From an uncultured Gammaproteobacteria bacterium (GTDB lineage Bacteria > Pseudomonadota > Gammaproteobacteria > JAADHQ01): a stretch of 64,000 nt of DNA. A program made the translations under genes and the position numbers. The stretch lies in contig CAMYJO010000014.1 of NCBI GenBank assembly GCA_947258755.1, positions 1-64,000 on the forward strand, read 5' to 3'. Shown piece by piece: positions 1 through 7,685 of the stretch; the stretch's first letter is position 1, and every line of letters starts with the position of its first letter. Under the pieces are notes generated by a model. That model did not search any database. It saw only the letters and a program-made list of their open reading frames with translations, and was not told the DNA's origin.

Positions 1-607
1 ACAGAGTCTGTTCATCACCCCCTTTGCCGTTAAAACGCCCAACAGCTGCATTGAGCAAGGCACCACTGGCCAGGCAGGTAATGCCAACAATGCGGCAAAT
101 GGGAAAGCCCAGGCCAGGTTGTTGCCCACGCTGCTGTGGAAAGGAGGCTTGATTGGATTGTGTATCAGGCATGGTAACGGTGGTACCATCGATGATGCGT
201 ACTTGACGACCTTGCCAATGCCACTCGTCGGGGGTCTGATGGTTAATTTGCTCACCCAGATAACGTGTAAGATGGGTTATCATACTCAAAGGTAAACGTT
301 GTCTCGCACGACAATATCCACCAGTATAAGTACTGCTCGTACTCAGCCCACCTGCAAGCCGCTGAAGGGCGGCTTGATTAACTGCGTTCTGGCATGATCG
401 ATCAACACTCATGGTTTGGGCGAGAAACATCGACAAGCATTCGGTCGGCGGATAAAGTCGTTCTCTATGCTCAGGGAGCAACTCCTCTACTTTTTCTAAC
501 ATAGCATCACTGGTGAGTAGATTGAAAAAACTATAGCTATTAGTAGTTTCACGATAGCTTTTAATACGTCGGTGTTGATGTTTGTTGCCAGGTTGAGTAA
601 TCTGCAT
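1..607 (-). CDS. IS4 family transposase, N-terminal part
   Basis: Translated from the ATG at 607 on the minus strand the frame stays open for 202 codons to the window edge. The visible part has an N-terminal helical region and then the motif DGTTVTMPDT at about residue 142, which fits the first catalytic Asp region of IS4-type DDE transposases. This is followed by the QQRGQQPGLGFP segment typical of the family. The enzyme would cut and paste the element. The second Asp and the Glu lie outside the window, so it cannot be said whether the gene is intact. No frameshift or stop occurs in the visible part. Confidence 0.8.
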   Translation of the reverse strand, partial: MQITQPGNKHQHRRIKSYRETTNSYSFFNLLTSDAMLEKVEELLPEHRERLYPPTECLSMFLAQTMSVDRSCQNAVNQAALQRLAGGLSTSSTYTGGYCRARQRLPLSMITHLTRYLGEQINHQTPDEWHWQGRQVRIIDGTTVTMPDTQSNQASFPQQRGQQPGLGFPICRIVGITCLASGALLNAAVGRFNGKGGDEQTL

Positions 608-730
608 TTTGACCGGTTCCTTTTGGTAGCTTGTGGGTTTGGCGATTTGCAGCCTACCATGGTTCCGGTCTTTTTATCATTTTAATTCAATTGCTTGGGC
701 TTAAGTAAGTGCCATTCGGCTCTGACCCCT
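1..730. mobile_element. IS4-type insertion sequence, one end only
   Basis: This stretch holds the 5' part of a transposase gene on the minus strand plus its terminal non-coding region; the rest of the element lies beyond the window edge. The sequence at about 706-730, which reads AGGGGTCAGAGCCGAATGGC inward on the minus strand, looks like the terminal inverted repeat, because it sits outside the transposase start and just before a different gene. The other end is not visible, so the inverted repeat and any target duplication cannot be confirmed. Confidence 0.7.
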
Positions 731-768
731 TTAAACTTTAAGAATTGCATCCAAAAAAGAGACAAATA

Positions 769-1269
769 ATGGAGTATTGGAAAACCATTGTAGAAGTATT
801 CACAATAATCGGCGGTCTGGTTGCACTTATTCAGGTTCGAAAGTGGTTATTAAAACCTGTTATACATATAAGTGAGTTTGATATTTATATGCCAATTGAT
901 ACCGTTTGGAATGTGATAGGTAATCCTGCTGAGTGGAAAAACTGGATGTTTGGCTTTAGGTCATATGGTGAGCTACCAGCATCGCCACGAATTGGATCTA
1001 AAATTGATACCTACTTGAAGAATAAGCATCTTCCATATAGTTCTGAAATTACAAATTATAAGCCAAAGGATATCATCAAGATTGAATCACACGAATTTTC
1101 AACAGAGTCTATAAGTCAATCACTCACTCGAGTTAGATATAAAGAGTATGCAGAATACAATGGTGTAATTGAAGCAATCATGGATCGTTTTACTCAAAGG
1201 ATATTTGAAGAAACAAAAGGCTTAGTGCACGCTCGTACAAAAGCACTGCAAGACTATCTTAATAAATAA
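769..1269 (+). CDS. Membrane-anchored SRPBCC-fold protein
   Basis: A 166-residue protein. Residues 5-25 form one hydrophobic segment (FTIIGGLVALIQV), and the rest resembles the START/SRPBCC fold. The stretch PIDTVWNVIGNPAEWKNWM matches the usual first helix and tryptophan pattern of polyketide cyclase-like proteins. No ligand or enzymatic role can be assigned. An in-frame TTG at 745 would add eight residues; the ATG at 769 is preferred because it directly precedes the hydrophobic anchor. The gene begins about 40 bases from the apparent IS end, so its native promoter may have been displaced and transcription may now come from the element. Confidence 0.55.
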   Translation: MEYWKTIVEVFTIIGGLVALIQVRKWLLKPVIHISEFDIYMPIDTVWNVIGNPAEWKNWMFGFRSYGELPASPRIGSKIDTYLKNKHLPYSSEITNYKPKDIIKIESHEFSTESISQSLTRVRYKEYAEYNGVIEAIMDRFTQRIFEETKGLVHARTKALQDYLNK

Positions 1270-1629
1270 CCAACTTAAACTAAAAATAAAACAATAGGTT
1301 ATTGTACTTTATGGTAGTTTCTCCCTGTATATGACCTATCAGCCACTGGTTACAAATTTTAGTACTTGTCGTGGAAATTTTGTACTTTTCATGAAAAATT
1401 TTCGTCCTTAGCTTGGACGACCACTTACACGTATATAACCATTTGAATGGAATATTACTATTTAACATAATATATATTATACGCACTTATATATCCTGAT
1501 ATTCATCCCATCCCTGTCTCGTTCTTTATGCATATAAAGCATAACTGTTATTGATTAAACGACCATTATCAAATTAATACGCATGCACTACTCTTGTCAC
1601 CATCATTTCAACCAGTAGGAAACATGCAG
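1270..1629. other. AT-rich intergenic region, no gene seen
   Basis: No convincing coding frame. A 68-codon minus-strand frame at 1280-1486 has a composition unlike a protein and no ribosome binding site. An imperfect tandem repeat (GTACTTGTCGTGGAAATTTT, then a similar copy beginning GTACTTTTCATG) lies around 1361-1405. The promoter of the DUF4395-thioredoxin pair should lie in the right part. Confidence 0.5.
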
Positions 1630-2160
1630 ATGGTAACAAATACAAGCGCTAACCCGATAGATACTTCAAATTCAGTTTCAGCTGACCGATGGTTGGACTC
1701 CAATGAGATTATGACCGGTCAGTTTCTAACCGTTGCAATGGCAGTGACAGCCTACGTACTTGGCCGCTGGGAGTTTCTGGCTTTTCAATGTGCTGTCTTT
1801 GTACTGAGTGTTATCTCATCTGGTCGATTGGATATTTATGCCTTGATCTATAAAAGCATACTAAAGCCCCTTGGGATCTTGAAACCTGACATGCGCATCG
1901 ACAACATTGAGGCTTATCAATTTTCTCACATGATTGGTAGCATAGTATCGGGTTCAGCCGCATATCTCATTTATAGCGGTTCCACGACCATAGGCTGGGG
2001 TCTTACCTGGGCAATGATGATTCTGGGTAGTCTGGGTTTTTTTGGCTGGTGTATCGCGTGTTGGATGTACTACATGATCCAGAAGATGGGAATCAAGGGA
2101 TTCTTTCGCCATACCCTGATAGCTGGAACTTTTCCAGGAGCAAGAGGACCCCGCGCATGA
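1630..2160 (+). CDS. DUF4395-type integral membrane protein
   Basis: About 176 residues with roughly four hydrophobic segments (near residues 30-60, 95-115 and 120-145) and the FSHMIGS motif after the second segment, as in DUF4395 proteins. A TTG at 1594 is possible, but the AGGA at 1617-1620 lies nine bases before the ATG at 1630, so that start is preferred; ATG 1624 would be too close. Its stop is 16 bases from the start of a membrane-anchored thioredoxin-like gene. DUF4395 proteins are often found next to thioredoxin-like genes, so a role in envelope thiol chemistry is a reasonable inference, but no activity has been established. Confidence 0.65.
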   Translation: MVTNTSANPIDTSNSVSADRWLDSNEIMTGQFLTVAMAVTAYVLGRWEFLAFQCAVFVLSVISSGRLDIYALIYKSILKPLGILKPDMRIDNIEAYQFSHMIGSIVSGSAAYLIYSGSTTIGWGLTWAMMILGSLGFFGWCIACWMYYMIQKMGIKGFFRHTLIAGTFPGARGPRA

Positions 2161-2176
2161 GTCGGGAGACTGTGAT

Positions 2177-2581
2177 ATGTACGAACGGTTATTTATAGTC
2201 ATTACTACTGCCCTCCTGTTCTTAGCCGCTTTCCAGTTATTGCTGCGCTTACAGTTACGCCGTGCCCAAAATGCGGCTACCGAAATAAATAGCATTCAAC
2301 TAAAAGCCGATACAGTTCACGTAGTATATTTTTGGTCGGAACATTGCTCTCAGTGTAAAAGCGCACAAAAACCCATACTTGACCGTTTGCTGAAAAAGAC
2401 GGAGGGAGAAAAAGTAGCGTTGATTGTATTACGCGTAGAGGACAATGATGAATTGGCTAAATCCTGGGGGATACGGACACTTCCAACAACCTACGTTCTC
2501 GACCGTCAGGGCAAGGTCTCTCATATCAATAATGGACTTGTATCAGAGACACGTCTTTTACAACAGTTGGATTGCTTATGA
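2177..2581 (+). CDS. Membrane-anchored thioredoxin-like protein
   Basis: A 134-residue protein with one N-terminal membrane segment (residues 6-26) and a thioredoxin fold. The redox motif is C57-S-Q-C60 after YFWSEH, and the cis-proline is P103 in LPTTYVL. The active-site dipeptide SQ differs from the GP of thioredoxin and the PH of DsbA. The anchor suggests the domain faces the periplasm, where it would reduce or exchange disulfides. A GGGAG ribosome binding site at 2164-2168 supports the ATG. It is probably co-transcribed with the DUF4395 gene, which may pass electrons through the membrane; that coupling is inferred. Confidence 0.75.
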   Translation: MYERLFIVITTALLFLAAFQLLLRLQLRRAQNAATEINSIQLKADTVHVVYFWSEHCSQCKSAQKPILDRLLKKTEGEKVALIVLRVEDNDELAKSWGIRTLPTTYVLDRQGKVSHINNGLVSETRLLQQLDCL

Positions 2582-2593
2582 TGATATAGCAAA

Positions 2594-2770
2594 ATGAATA
2601 AATACGAGAGCCTATATAATTCCGCTTCTCATCTGTCATTCTGGCTCCGTCGCATTGGCTACCTATTTAATATCGACTATGTAGTCGCGGATTATCAGAA
2701 AATGAGCTCTATCCCAGCGAAATGCCTGATTGAAGGTCTACTAAAACGTGTTTTTTTAATGTTTATCTGA
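2594..2770 (+). CDS. Possible small protein, 58 residues
   Basis: An ATG frame starting 13 bases after the thioredoxin-like gene encodes 58 residues (begins MNKYESLYNSASHLSFWLRR) with a mixed, protein-like composition and a hydrophobic C-terminus (KRVFLMFI). No clear ribosome binding site precedes it and the family is not recognised. It may be the last gene of the DUF4395-thioredoxin unit, a fragment of a longer gene, or chance. Confidence 0.35.
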   Translation: MNKYESLYNSASHLSFWLRRIGYLFNIDYVVADYQKMSSIPAKCLIEGLLKRVFLMFI

Positions 2771-2849
2771 ATTAATTCAATACTATCAGTTGGTTAAATA
2801 TTAATGAGGCAGCTTAAAGTTTTGCCGCAGTTAATCGCTATATATAAGT

Positions 2850-3152
2850 ATGAATGTTAAAAATGTAAAGAAAGAAATCCACCCCGCCTTCGATGATCTG
2901 TGTAATTTCTACGAAGAGCATGTGTTCGCGGCGATAACGAATCACCTCAGCCCAGAACAGAATGAAAACCCTGACTTCCTGGCAGATGTCGCCTGTGTGG
3001 CCATGAACAAGTTGCCGAGCAAGTATATTCGACACCATGTTGATATGGCTTTTTATATGACGCCGGAAGAACACCAGCAAATGGAAGAGCGGGTTAACAA
3101 GGCCGTTGTTGAGGCCATTGATTTGGTCAAAAGTCATAAGCGCGGCGAATAG
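2850..3152 (+). CDS. ComFB-like protein
   Basis: A 100-residue soluble protein. The motif DVACVAMNKLPSKYI at about 49-63 is the signature of the ComFB family ('D(I)xALALNxLPPxYV'), followed by a helical C-terminus. ComFB was named in the Bacillus competence operon, and family members have been reported as cyclic di-nucleotide receptors in cyanobacteria. Several homologues carry a Cys-x2-Cys zinc site just before the DxxALA motif; this protein has NENPDF there and no such cysteines. The gene stands alone, so its job here is open; it could link to the c-di-GMP proteins elsewhere in the window. Confidence 0.7.
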   Translation: MNVKNVKKEIHPAFDDLCNFYEEHVFAAITNHLSPEQNENPDFLADVACVAMNKLPSKYIRHHVDMAFYMTPEEHQQMEERVNKAVVEAIDLVKSHKRGE

Positions 3153-3283
3153 TAGTTGGTAAAAACTTACTTCTGTCGTTAGACACAGCGGACCACCCTC
3201 GCCTGACAATCACATCATGCTAATTCAGTAATCGTTATGTTAGTATCGGCTCATTAACCGATTTTATTAATGATTAAGCATAC

Positions 3284-4417
3284 ATGACACAGCAAAACAG
3301 ACACATTCAATTTCCTCTCGATGATAATATTTTGTACTTCAATCATGCTGCGGTATCGCCGTGGCCGTTGTATACAGCGGAAGCGATCAAGCAATTCACC
3401 GACCAGAACCTGCATAGTGGTTCTAAAAATTATCCTCAGTGGCTTGAGAAAGAGCAACAAATGCGTGAATTGTTACGCTGGTTGATCAATGCCGAATCTG
3501 CTGATGATATTGCGCTATTAAAGAATACATCGGAAGGTTTATCGGTTATTGCCTACGGGCTTGACTGGTCGGCGGGAGACAATGTGGTCATTCCTGCCGG
3601 TGAGTTTCCATCCAACCGGATTGTCTGGGAATCGTTACGACAATATGGCGTCGAAACCAGGGAGGTGGATATATATTCTTCACAAGACCCGGAGCAGGCT
3701 CTGGCTGACACCATGGACGACAACACACGCCTGTTATCCGTCAGTGCCGTGCAATATAGCAGTGGCTTCAGACTTGATCTTGCCAAGCTCGGTGAGCAAT
3801 GCCGTCGCCATGACGTTTTGCTGGCCGTTGATGCCATACAGCAACTGGGCGCACTGGAATTTGACCAACAGGCAATACAGGCAGATTTTATCGTTGCCGA
3901 TGGCCATAAGTGGATGATGGCGCCGGAAGGACTTGCCCTATTCTACTGCAAGCCTACAGTACGACCGCAATTGAATCTAAAACAATACGGCTGGCGCATG
4001 ATTGAAGATCCGACCAACTTCCTGCAGCAGGATTGGGCTGTCGCCGACACGGCACAACGCTTCGAATGCGGTAGTCCAAACATGCTAGCCATCTTTGCAC
4101 TGCATGCCAGTATTAGCCTGATCAAACAAATCGGCAAGCAATCTATCGAACAATCAGTATTGGCCCATACCGGTAGGATCAACGACTACATACTCAATAA
4201 TAAATCTTATGAGTTATTGATCAATACCGACCCCGGCAGACGTTCAGGTATTACTAATTTCAGGCACAGGGCGTTGGCTAGTGACGCCCTCTTTAAGCAA
4301 TTAACCGATCAGGGTATCCAATGCGCACAACGCGGTCAGGGCATACGCCTGTCCCCTCATTTCTATCACCAGCCATGGGAATTTGAACGTCTGTTCGAGA
4401 TACTCGATGCTGTTTAA
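3284..4417 (+). CDS. Class V aminotransferase-fold PLP enzyme
   Basis: A 377-residue fold-type I PLP enzyme of the aminotransferase V / isopenicillin N epimerase-like group. It begins with YFNHAAVSPWP; the PLP aspartate is in LAVDAIQQLG and the Schiff-base lysine is K209 in VADGHKWM. The C-terminal loop that carries the catalytic cysteine in SufS/CsdA desulfurases is absent: GIQCAQRG runs directly into GIRLSPHFYH. It is therefore unlikely to be a cysteine desulfurase. The substrate is unknown. It is monocistronic and convergent with tatD. Confidence 0.75.
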   Translation: MTQQNRHIQFPLDDNILYFNHAAVSPWPLYTAEAIKQFTDQNLHSGSKNYPQWLEKEQQMRELLRWLINAESADDIALLKNTSEGLSVIAYGLDWSAGDNVVIPAGEFPSNRIVWESLRQYGVETREVDIYSSQDPEQALADTMDDNTRLLSVSAVQYSSGFRLDLAKLGEQCRRHDVLLAVDAIQQLGALEFDQQAIQADFIVADGHKWMMAPEGLALFYCKPTVRPQLNLKQYGWRMIEDPTNFLQQDWAVADTAQRFECGSPNMLAIFALHASISLIKQIGKQSIEQSVLAHTGRINDYILNNKSYELLINTDPGRRSGITNFRHRALASDALFKQLTDQGIQCAQRGQGIRLSPHFYHQPWEFERLFEILDAV

Positions 4418-4451
4418 CGACCTCTGTTAAAGAGGCAGGAAGCATTTGTTG

Positions 4452-5240
4452 TTAATGCTGTTTGACTTTAAACAGGTTGTTGAAATTTTCAGTGGTGATC
4501 GCGGCCACCTCGTCGAAATCCATATTTCTTAGTTCTGCGATCTTCTCGGCCACGTACAGGACATAGGCCGGTTCATTCGGTTTACCACGGTTTGGTACCG
4601 GGGCCAGATAAGGCGAGTCGGTTTCGATCAACATACGATCCTGCGGTACCTTCACGGCCACTTCGCGTAGTGATTCGGCATTCTTGAAGGTGACGATACC
4701 CGAAAAGGATATGTAAAAGCCAAGGTCGAGTGCGTGTTTGGCCGTTTCCCAGTCTTCTGCAAAACAGTGCATCACCCCACCCGCCTGTTCGGCATGTTCA
4801 GCGCGCATCAGCTCGATGGTGTCCTGACGGGCATCACGCGTATGGATGATCAACGGCTTGCCTGTTTGTTTGGATGCTTCGATATGGACCCTGAAGCGCT
4901 CACGCTGCCATTCCAGATCACCTTCAGAACGGAAGTAATCAAGGCCGGTCTCGCCTATCGCGATGACTTTGTCATCCTGCGCCAGTTCCACCAGCCTGTC
5001 GACGGTCGGCTCCTCGCCTTCACGCTCATTCGGATGGACACCAACTGAGACCGATATCTGCGGATAGTCGCGTACCTGTTCGAGCATGGCCGGGTAGGCC
5101 TCAAGATCTATCGATACACATAGCATATGGCCAACATTGTTGTTGGTAGCACTGTCTATAGCCCCTTGCAGTTCACCATCATATTTGGATAACTCCAGAC
5201 GGTCGAGGTGACAATGAGAATCGACGAGATAAGATGACAT
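4452..5240 (-). CDS. TatD family metal-dependent hydrolase (YcfH type)
   Basis: A 262-residue TIM-barrel hydrolase with the complete TatD metal set: DSHCHLD near the N-terminus, GETGLDY, the histidine in IIHTRDA, MHCF and TDSPYLAP. TatD proteins act as DNases or exonucleases in the cytoplasm; the physiological role of the YcfH branch is less certain. It is the last gene of the conserved holB-pilZ-tatD string, as in Pseudomonas, though here a repeat-filled gap of about 420 bases separates it from pilZ. Confidence 0.9.
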   Translation of the reverse strand: MSSYLVDSHCHLDRLELSKYDGELQGAIDSATNNNVGHMLCVSIDLEAYPAMLEQVRDYPQISVSVGVHPNEREGEEPTVDRLVELAQDDKVIAIGETGLDYFRSEGDLEWQRERFRVHIEASKQTGKPLIIHTRDARQDTIELMRAEHAEQAGGVMHCFAEDWETAKHALDLGFYISFSGIVTFKNAESLREVAVKVPQDRMLIETDSPYLAPVPNRGKPNEPAYVLYVAEKIAELRNMDFDEVAAITTENFNNLFKVKQH

Positions 5241-5328
5241 AGGTTTGGCTTCTACTGATTCAAATGATGAGCATTATAGACGAGACGGGCTTTGAAAAAA
5301 ACATATAGAAGCAATGTTTAGCAACAAT

Positions 5329-5436
5329 CGCCAGTCACGATTTTTATGCCATGGCGATCAATTAAGGCCTCACAACATCTCATAATGACGTGGATAGGGT
5401 ATTTAAGAGATTGCTTCGCTAGCGCTCGCAATGACA
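5329..5436. repeat. Dispersed repeat, copy 1
   Basis: About 108 bases starting CGCCAGTCACG and ending GCTCGCAATGACAG. It aligns along its length with copy 2: the block ATTTAAGAGATTGCTTCGCT (5401-5420) is identical in both, and GTGGATAGGG and ATGGCGATC have close counterparts. The outer parts are complementary in character (CGCCAGTCACG against GCTCGCAATGAC), like the 'GTCATTGCGAG...GAGATTGCTTCGC' repeats seen scattered in many bacterial genomes. The left arm is more decayed than the right. Confidence 0.75.
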
Positions 5437-5475
5437 GGGCCTTTGATGTCCGCAGCAATTCCGCTAATAAAATAT

Positions 5476-5625
5476 CGTCATCGCGAGTCGCGGGTTTTGC
5501 GACGTGGCGATCTGTAACGGCCTCTGTGCAGCCCATTGTAACCTGGATAAGGGATTTAAGAGATTGCTTCGCTCGCGACCGCCTACTAATGGCCTAAGGT
5601 ATGGCCTGTTAGCTCGCAATGACAC
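5476..5625. repeat. Dispersed repeat, copy 2 with an internal insert
   Basis: About 150 bases from CGTCATCGCGAGTCGCG to GCTCGCAATGACACG, in the same orientation as copy 1. After GAGATTGCTTCGCTCGC it has about 35 extra bases (GACCGCCTACTAATGG onward) before GCTCGCAATGAC resumes, so it looks interrupted. The ends GTCATCGCGAG and CTCGCAATGAC form a terminal inverted repeat with one mismatch. Short open frames across this gap are products of the repeat, not genes. Confidence 0.75.
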
Positions 5626-5660
5626 GAATTTTTTAATTTACTGGAGATTCAGTTGCTGCG

Positions 5661-6020
5661 TTAAAGCGTATGCGTGGGTCGGTCAGCACCAAGGGCACCG
5701 GCCAGGTAGGTTTCGATCTTGTTACGCGCACTGCCACCATCCTGATCGCTGAATTGTACGCCAATACCGGAAGCGCGGTTACCTTGTGCGCCCTTCGGTG
5801 TGATCCAGACAATGGTGCCGGCTACGGGCAATTTTTCGGTTTCTTCCATCAAAGTCAGCAGCATGAAAACCTCGTCACCGATTTGATACGTCTTGTTAGT
5901 CGGTATAAAAAGACCGCCGTTTTTAACAAAGGGCATGTATGCGGAATAAAGTGCACCTTTATCCTTGATTGTCAGGGATAAGATCCCCTGTCTACCGCCG
6001 AGTCCGCCTGGTTTTTTCAT
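5661..6020 (-). CDS. pilZ: Type IV pilus assembly protein PilZ
   Basis: A 119-residue single PilZ domain, with GILSLTIKDKGALYSAYMPF near the N-terminus, VKNGGLFIPT in place of the DxSxxG loop, and GTIVWITPKGAQ followed by GIGVQF. The RxxxR motif needed to bind c-di-GMP is missing, as in Pseudomonas PilZ, which works with PilB and FimX in pilus biogenesis instead of as a receptor. The position between holB and tatD is the canonical one. Its start lies four bases from the holB stop, so translation is probably coupled. Confidence 0.9.
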   Translation of the reverse strand: MKKPGGLGGRQGILSLTIKDKGALYSAYMPFVKNGGLFIPTNKTYQIGDEVFMLLTLMEETEKLPVAGTIVWITPKGAQGNRASGIGVQFSDQDGGSARNKIETYLAGALGADRPTHTL

Positions 6021-6024
6021 TGCT

Positions 6025-6999
6025 CTACCTTGTCTTTATCCACGAAATAAATAGATCTTCCATTAATAATTGCACATTTACCTGGGTGCTCATCTGTCTT
6101 ACACCCACCTGGAGTTTATCCAGGAAAGTAAACAGGTTGATCAAGTCTAACTGCTTGGCCATCGCTTGCAAGCGTTGCTGTTCAGCCTTATTGCTCAACA
6201 CATGGCTTGATGCGCCCGATTTTAACCTAATCAGATCCATGACCCAATGCATCATCCACTGCAAACAGTGCTCTGGATGCTGCTTGTACCATTTAGCGGC
6301 CATTTGCATCGGATTCTGAATACCTGTCTTTAATTCCAGGAATTGTTGCAGAAAATCACTATGGGCTTGCAGCCTGTCATCATTGGCAAAACGCAGGGCC
6401 TGTAACGGGGCCATGCCAGACAGGCTTAATAATAACTCTAAATTATCTTTAACCCCTTGTTCTTTAAGCCATTTTATAGACTGTTGTGGCTCCGGGGTAT
6501 GGAACAGCAGCTGTTGGCAACGACTTCTGATGGTCGCTGTCAGCCGGCCGGGGTCGGCACTAACCAGAATAAGCATGCTTTGCTCGCCTGGCTCCTCCAG
6601 CGTCTTTAATAAGGCGTTGGCCGCATTGTGGTTCATGGCATCGGCTGGATGAATAATGCACACACGATAACCGCCCAGCTGCGCCTTGCGGCTCATCACA
6701 TCGGATAGTTCCCTGATCTGATCAACCTTGATGGCCTTACCCTCTTCCTCGGCATAGACCGTGTGCATATCCGGATGGCTGCCCGCCTGCAGTAACTGAC
6801 AAGCCTTGCAGGTGCCGCAGGCCTGGGCTTGTTGGTCTCGTTGCTGACACATCAGACTGGCAGCAATATGCTGGGCAAACTGCAGTTTACCCAATCCCTC
6901 CGGACCACTCAGTAACAGTGCGTGCGGGAGTCGCTCAGCTTGTAGGCGTTGCCCTAGCTGCGACCATTGGTCCTGTTGCCATGGGTAGATGTTATTCAT
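6025..6999 (-). CDS. holB: DNA polymerase III subunit delta'
   Basis: A 324-residue AAA+ clamp-loader subunit. The N-terminus has LLSGPEGLGKLQFA (Walker A-like), then the zinc module with cysteines in MCQQRDQQAQACGTCKACQ, ALLKTLEEPG in the sensor region, and the SRC motif in TIRSRCQQL. HolB lacks ATPase activity and acts as the stator that opens the beta clamp with HolA and DnaX. Length matches the family. It lies between tmk and pilZ, as in pseudomonads. Confidence 0.93.
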   Translation of the reverse strand: MNNIYPWQQDQWSQLGQRLQAERLPHALLLSGPEGLGKLQFAQHIAASLMCQQRDQQAQACGTCKACQLLQAGSHPDMHTVYAEEEGKAIKVDQIRELSDVMSRKAQLGGYRVCIIHPADAMNHNAANALLKTLEEPGEQSMLILVSADPGRLTATIRSRCQQLLFHTPEPQQSIKWLKEQGVKDNLELLLSLSGMAPLQALRFANDDRLQAHSDFLQQFLELKTGIQNPMQMAAKWYKQHPEHCLQWMMHWVMDLIRLKSGASSHVLSNKAEQQRLQAMAKQLDLINLFTFLDKLQVGVRQMSTQVNVQLLMEDLFISWIKTR

Positions 7000-7036
7000 T
7001 TTATATTACAAGTACTTATAGTATTTTTTTAATCTA

Positions 7037-7663
7037 TTATCTAGATTGCAAAAAGTCTGACAGGACCGTACTGATCTGGGCCTGCACCTGCTCCAGGCTG
7101 ACGCTGCTATCGATAACCCGGTAACGTTGTGGCTGCTGCCCGGCGCGTTCCAGATAACCATGACGAACCTGGTCGAAAAAATCTAATTGTTGTTTTTCAA
7201 AGCGATCAGGGGCACTGCGCTCGCCTGCCCTTTTCATGCCGAGCTCGACCGGCAAATCCAGGAACAGCGTCAGGTCCGGTCTGAGCGAACCCTGCACCCA
7301 ATCTTCCAGTGTTGCAATTCGATCCAGGGCGATACCCCGCCCGTAACCCTGGTAGGCATAGGTGGCATCGGTGAAACGGTCGCACAAGACCGTCTTGCCC
7401 TGCGCCAACGCTGGCTTAATCTTCGCCGCCAGGTGTTCAGCCCGCGCGGCGAACATCAGCAACAATTCGGTATCCGACGCCATGCCGTCGTATTCATGCC
7501 CCAATAGCAGTGCACGGATATGCTCGGACAACGCGGTGCCGCCCGGCTCGCGGGTCTGTACCACCGTATGCCCAGCCTGCTCGAGGTAATCATGAATAAA
7601 TGCCAGGTTGGTCGATTTGCCGGCTCCCTCCGAACCTTCAAGCGTAATAAATAAACCCTGCAT
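7037..7663 (-). CDS. tmk: Thymidylate kinase
   Basis: A 208-residue P-loop kinase that phosphorylates dTMP to dTDP. Visible motifs are LEGSEGAGKST (P-loop), the DR motif in LCDRFTDATYAYQGYGRG, and a lid near RAGERSAPDRFE. Length is normal. It sits 22 bases after mltG and 37 bases before holB on the same transcript. Confidence 0.95.
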   Translation of the reverse strand: MQGLFITLEGSEGAGKSTNLAFIHDYLEQAGHTVVQTREPGGTALSEHIRALLLGHEYDGMASDTELLLMFAARAEHLAAKIKPALAQGKTVLCDRFTDATYAYQGYGRGIALDRIATLEDWVQGSLRPDLTLFLDLPVELGMKRAGERSAPDRFEKQQLDFFDQVRHGYLERAGQQPQRYRVIDSSVSLEQVQAQISTVLSDFLQSR

Positions 7664-7685
7664 TACAGTATTCCTGTCATCGATG

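Noticed and set aside
1280-1486. 68-codon minus-strand frame after the SRPBCC gene
   Set aside because: AT-driven frame with unusual composition and no ribosome site.
3284-4417. Cysteine desulfurase call for the class V PLP enzyme
   Set aside because: The loop that holds the catalytic Cys is deleted; the Cys in GIQCAQRG aligns before the loop, not in it.
5346-5752. Short frames between tatD and pilZ
   Set aside because: They are produced by the repeat copies and by the antisense of pilZ.
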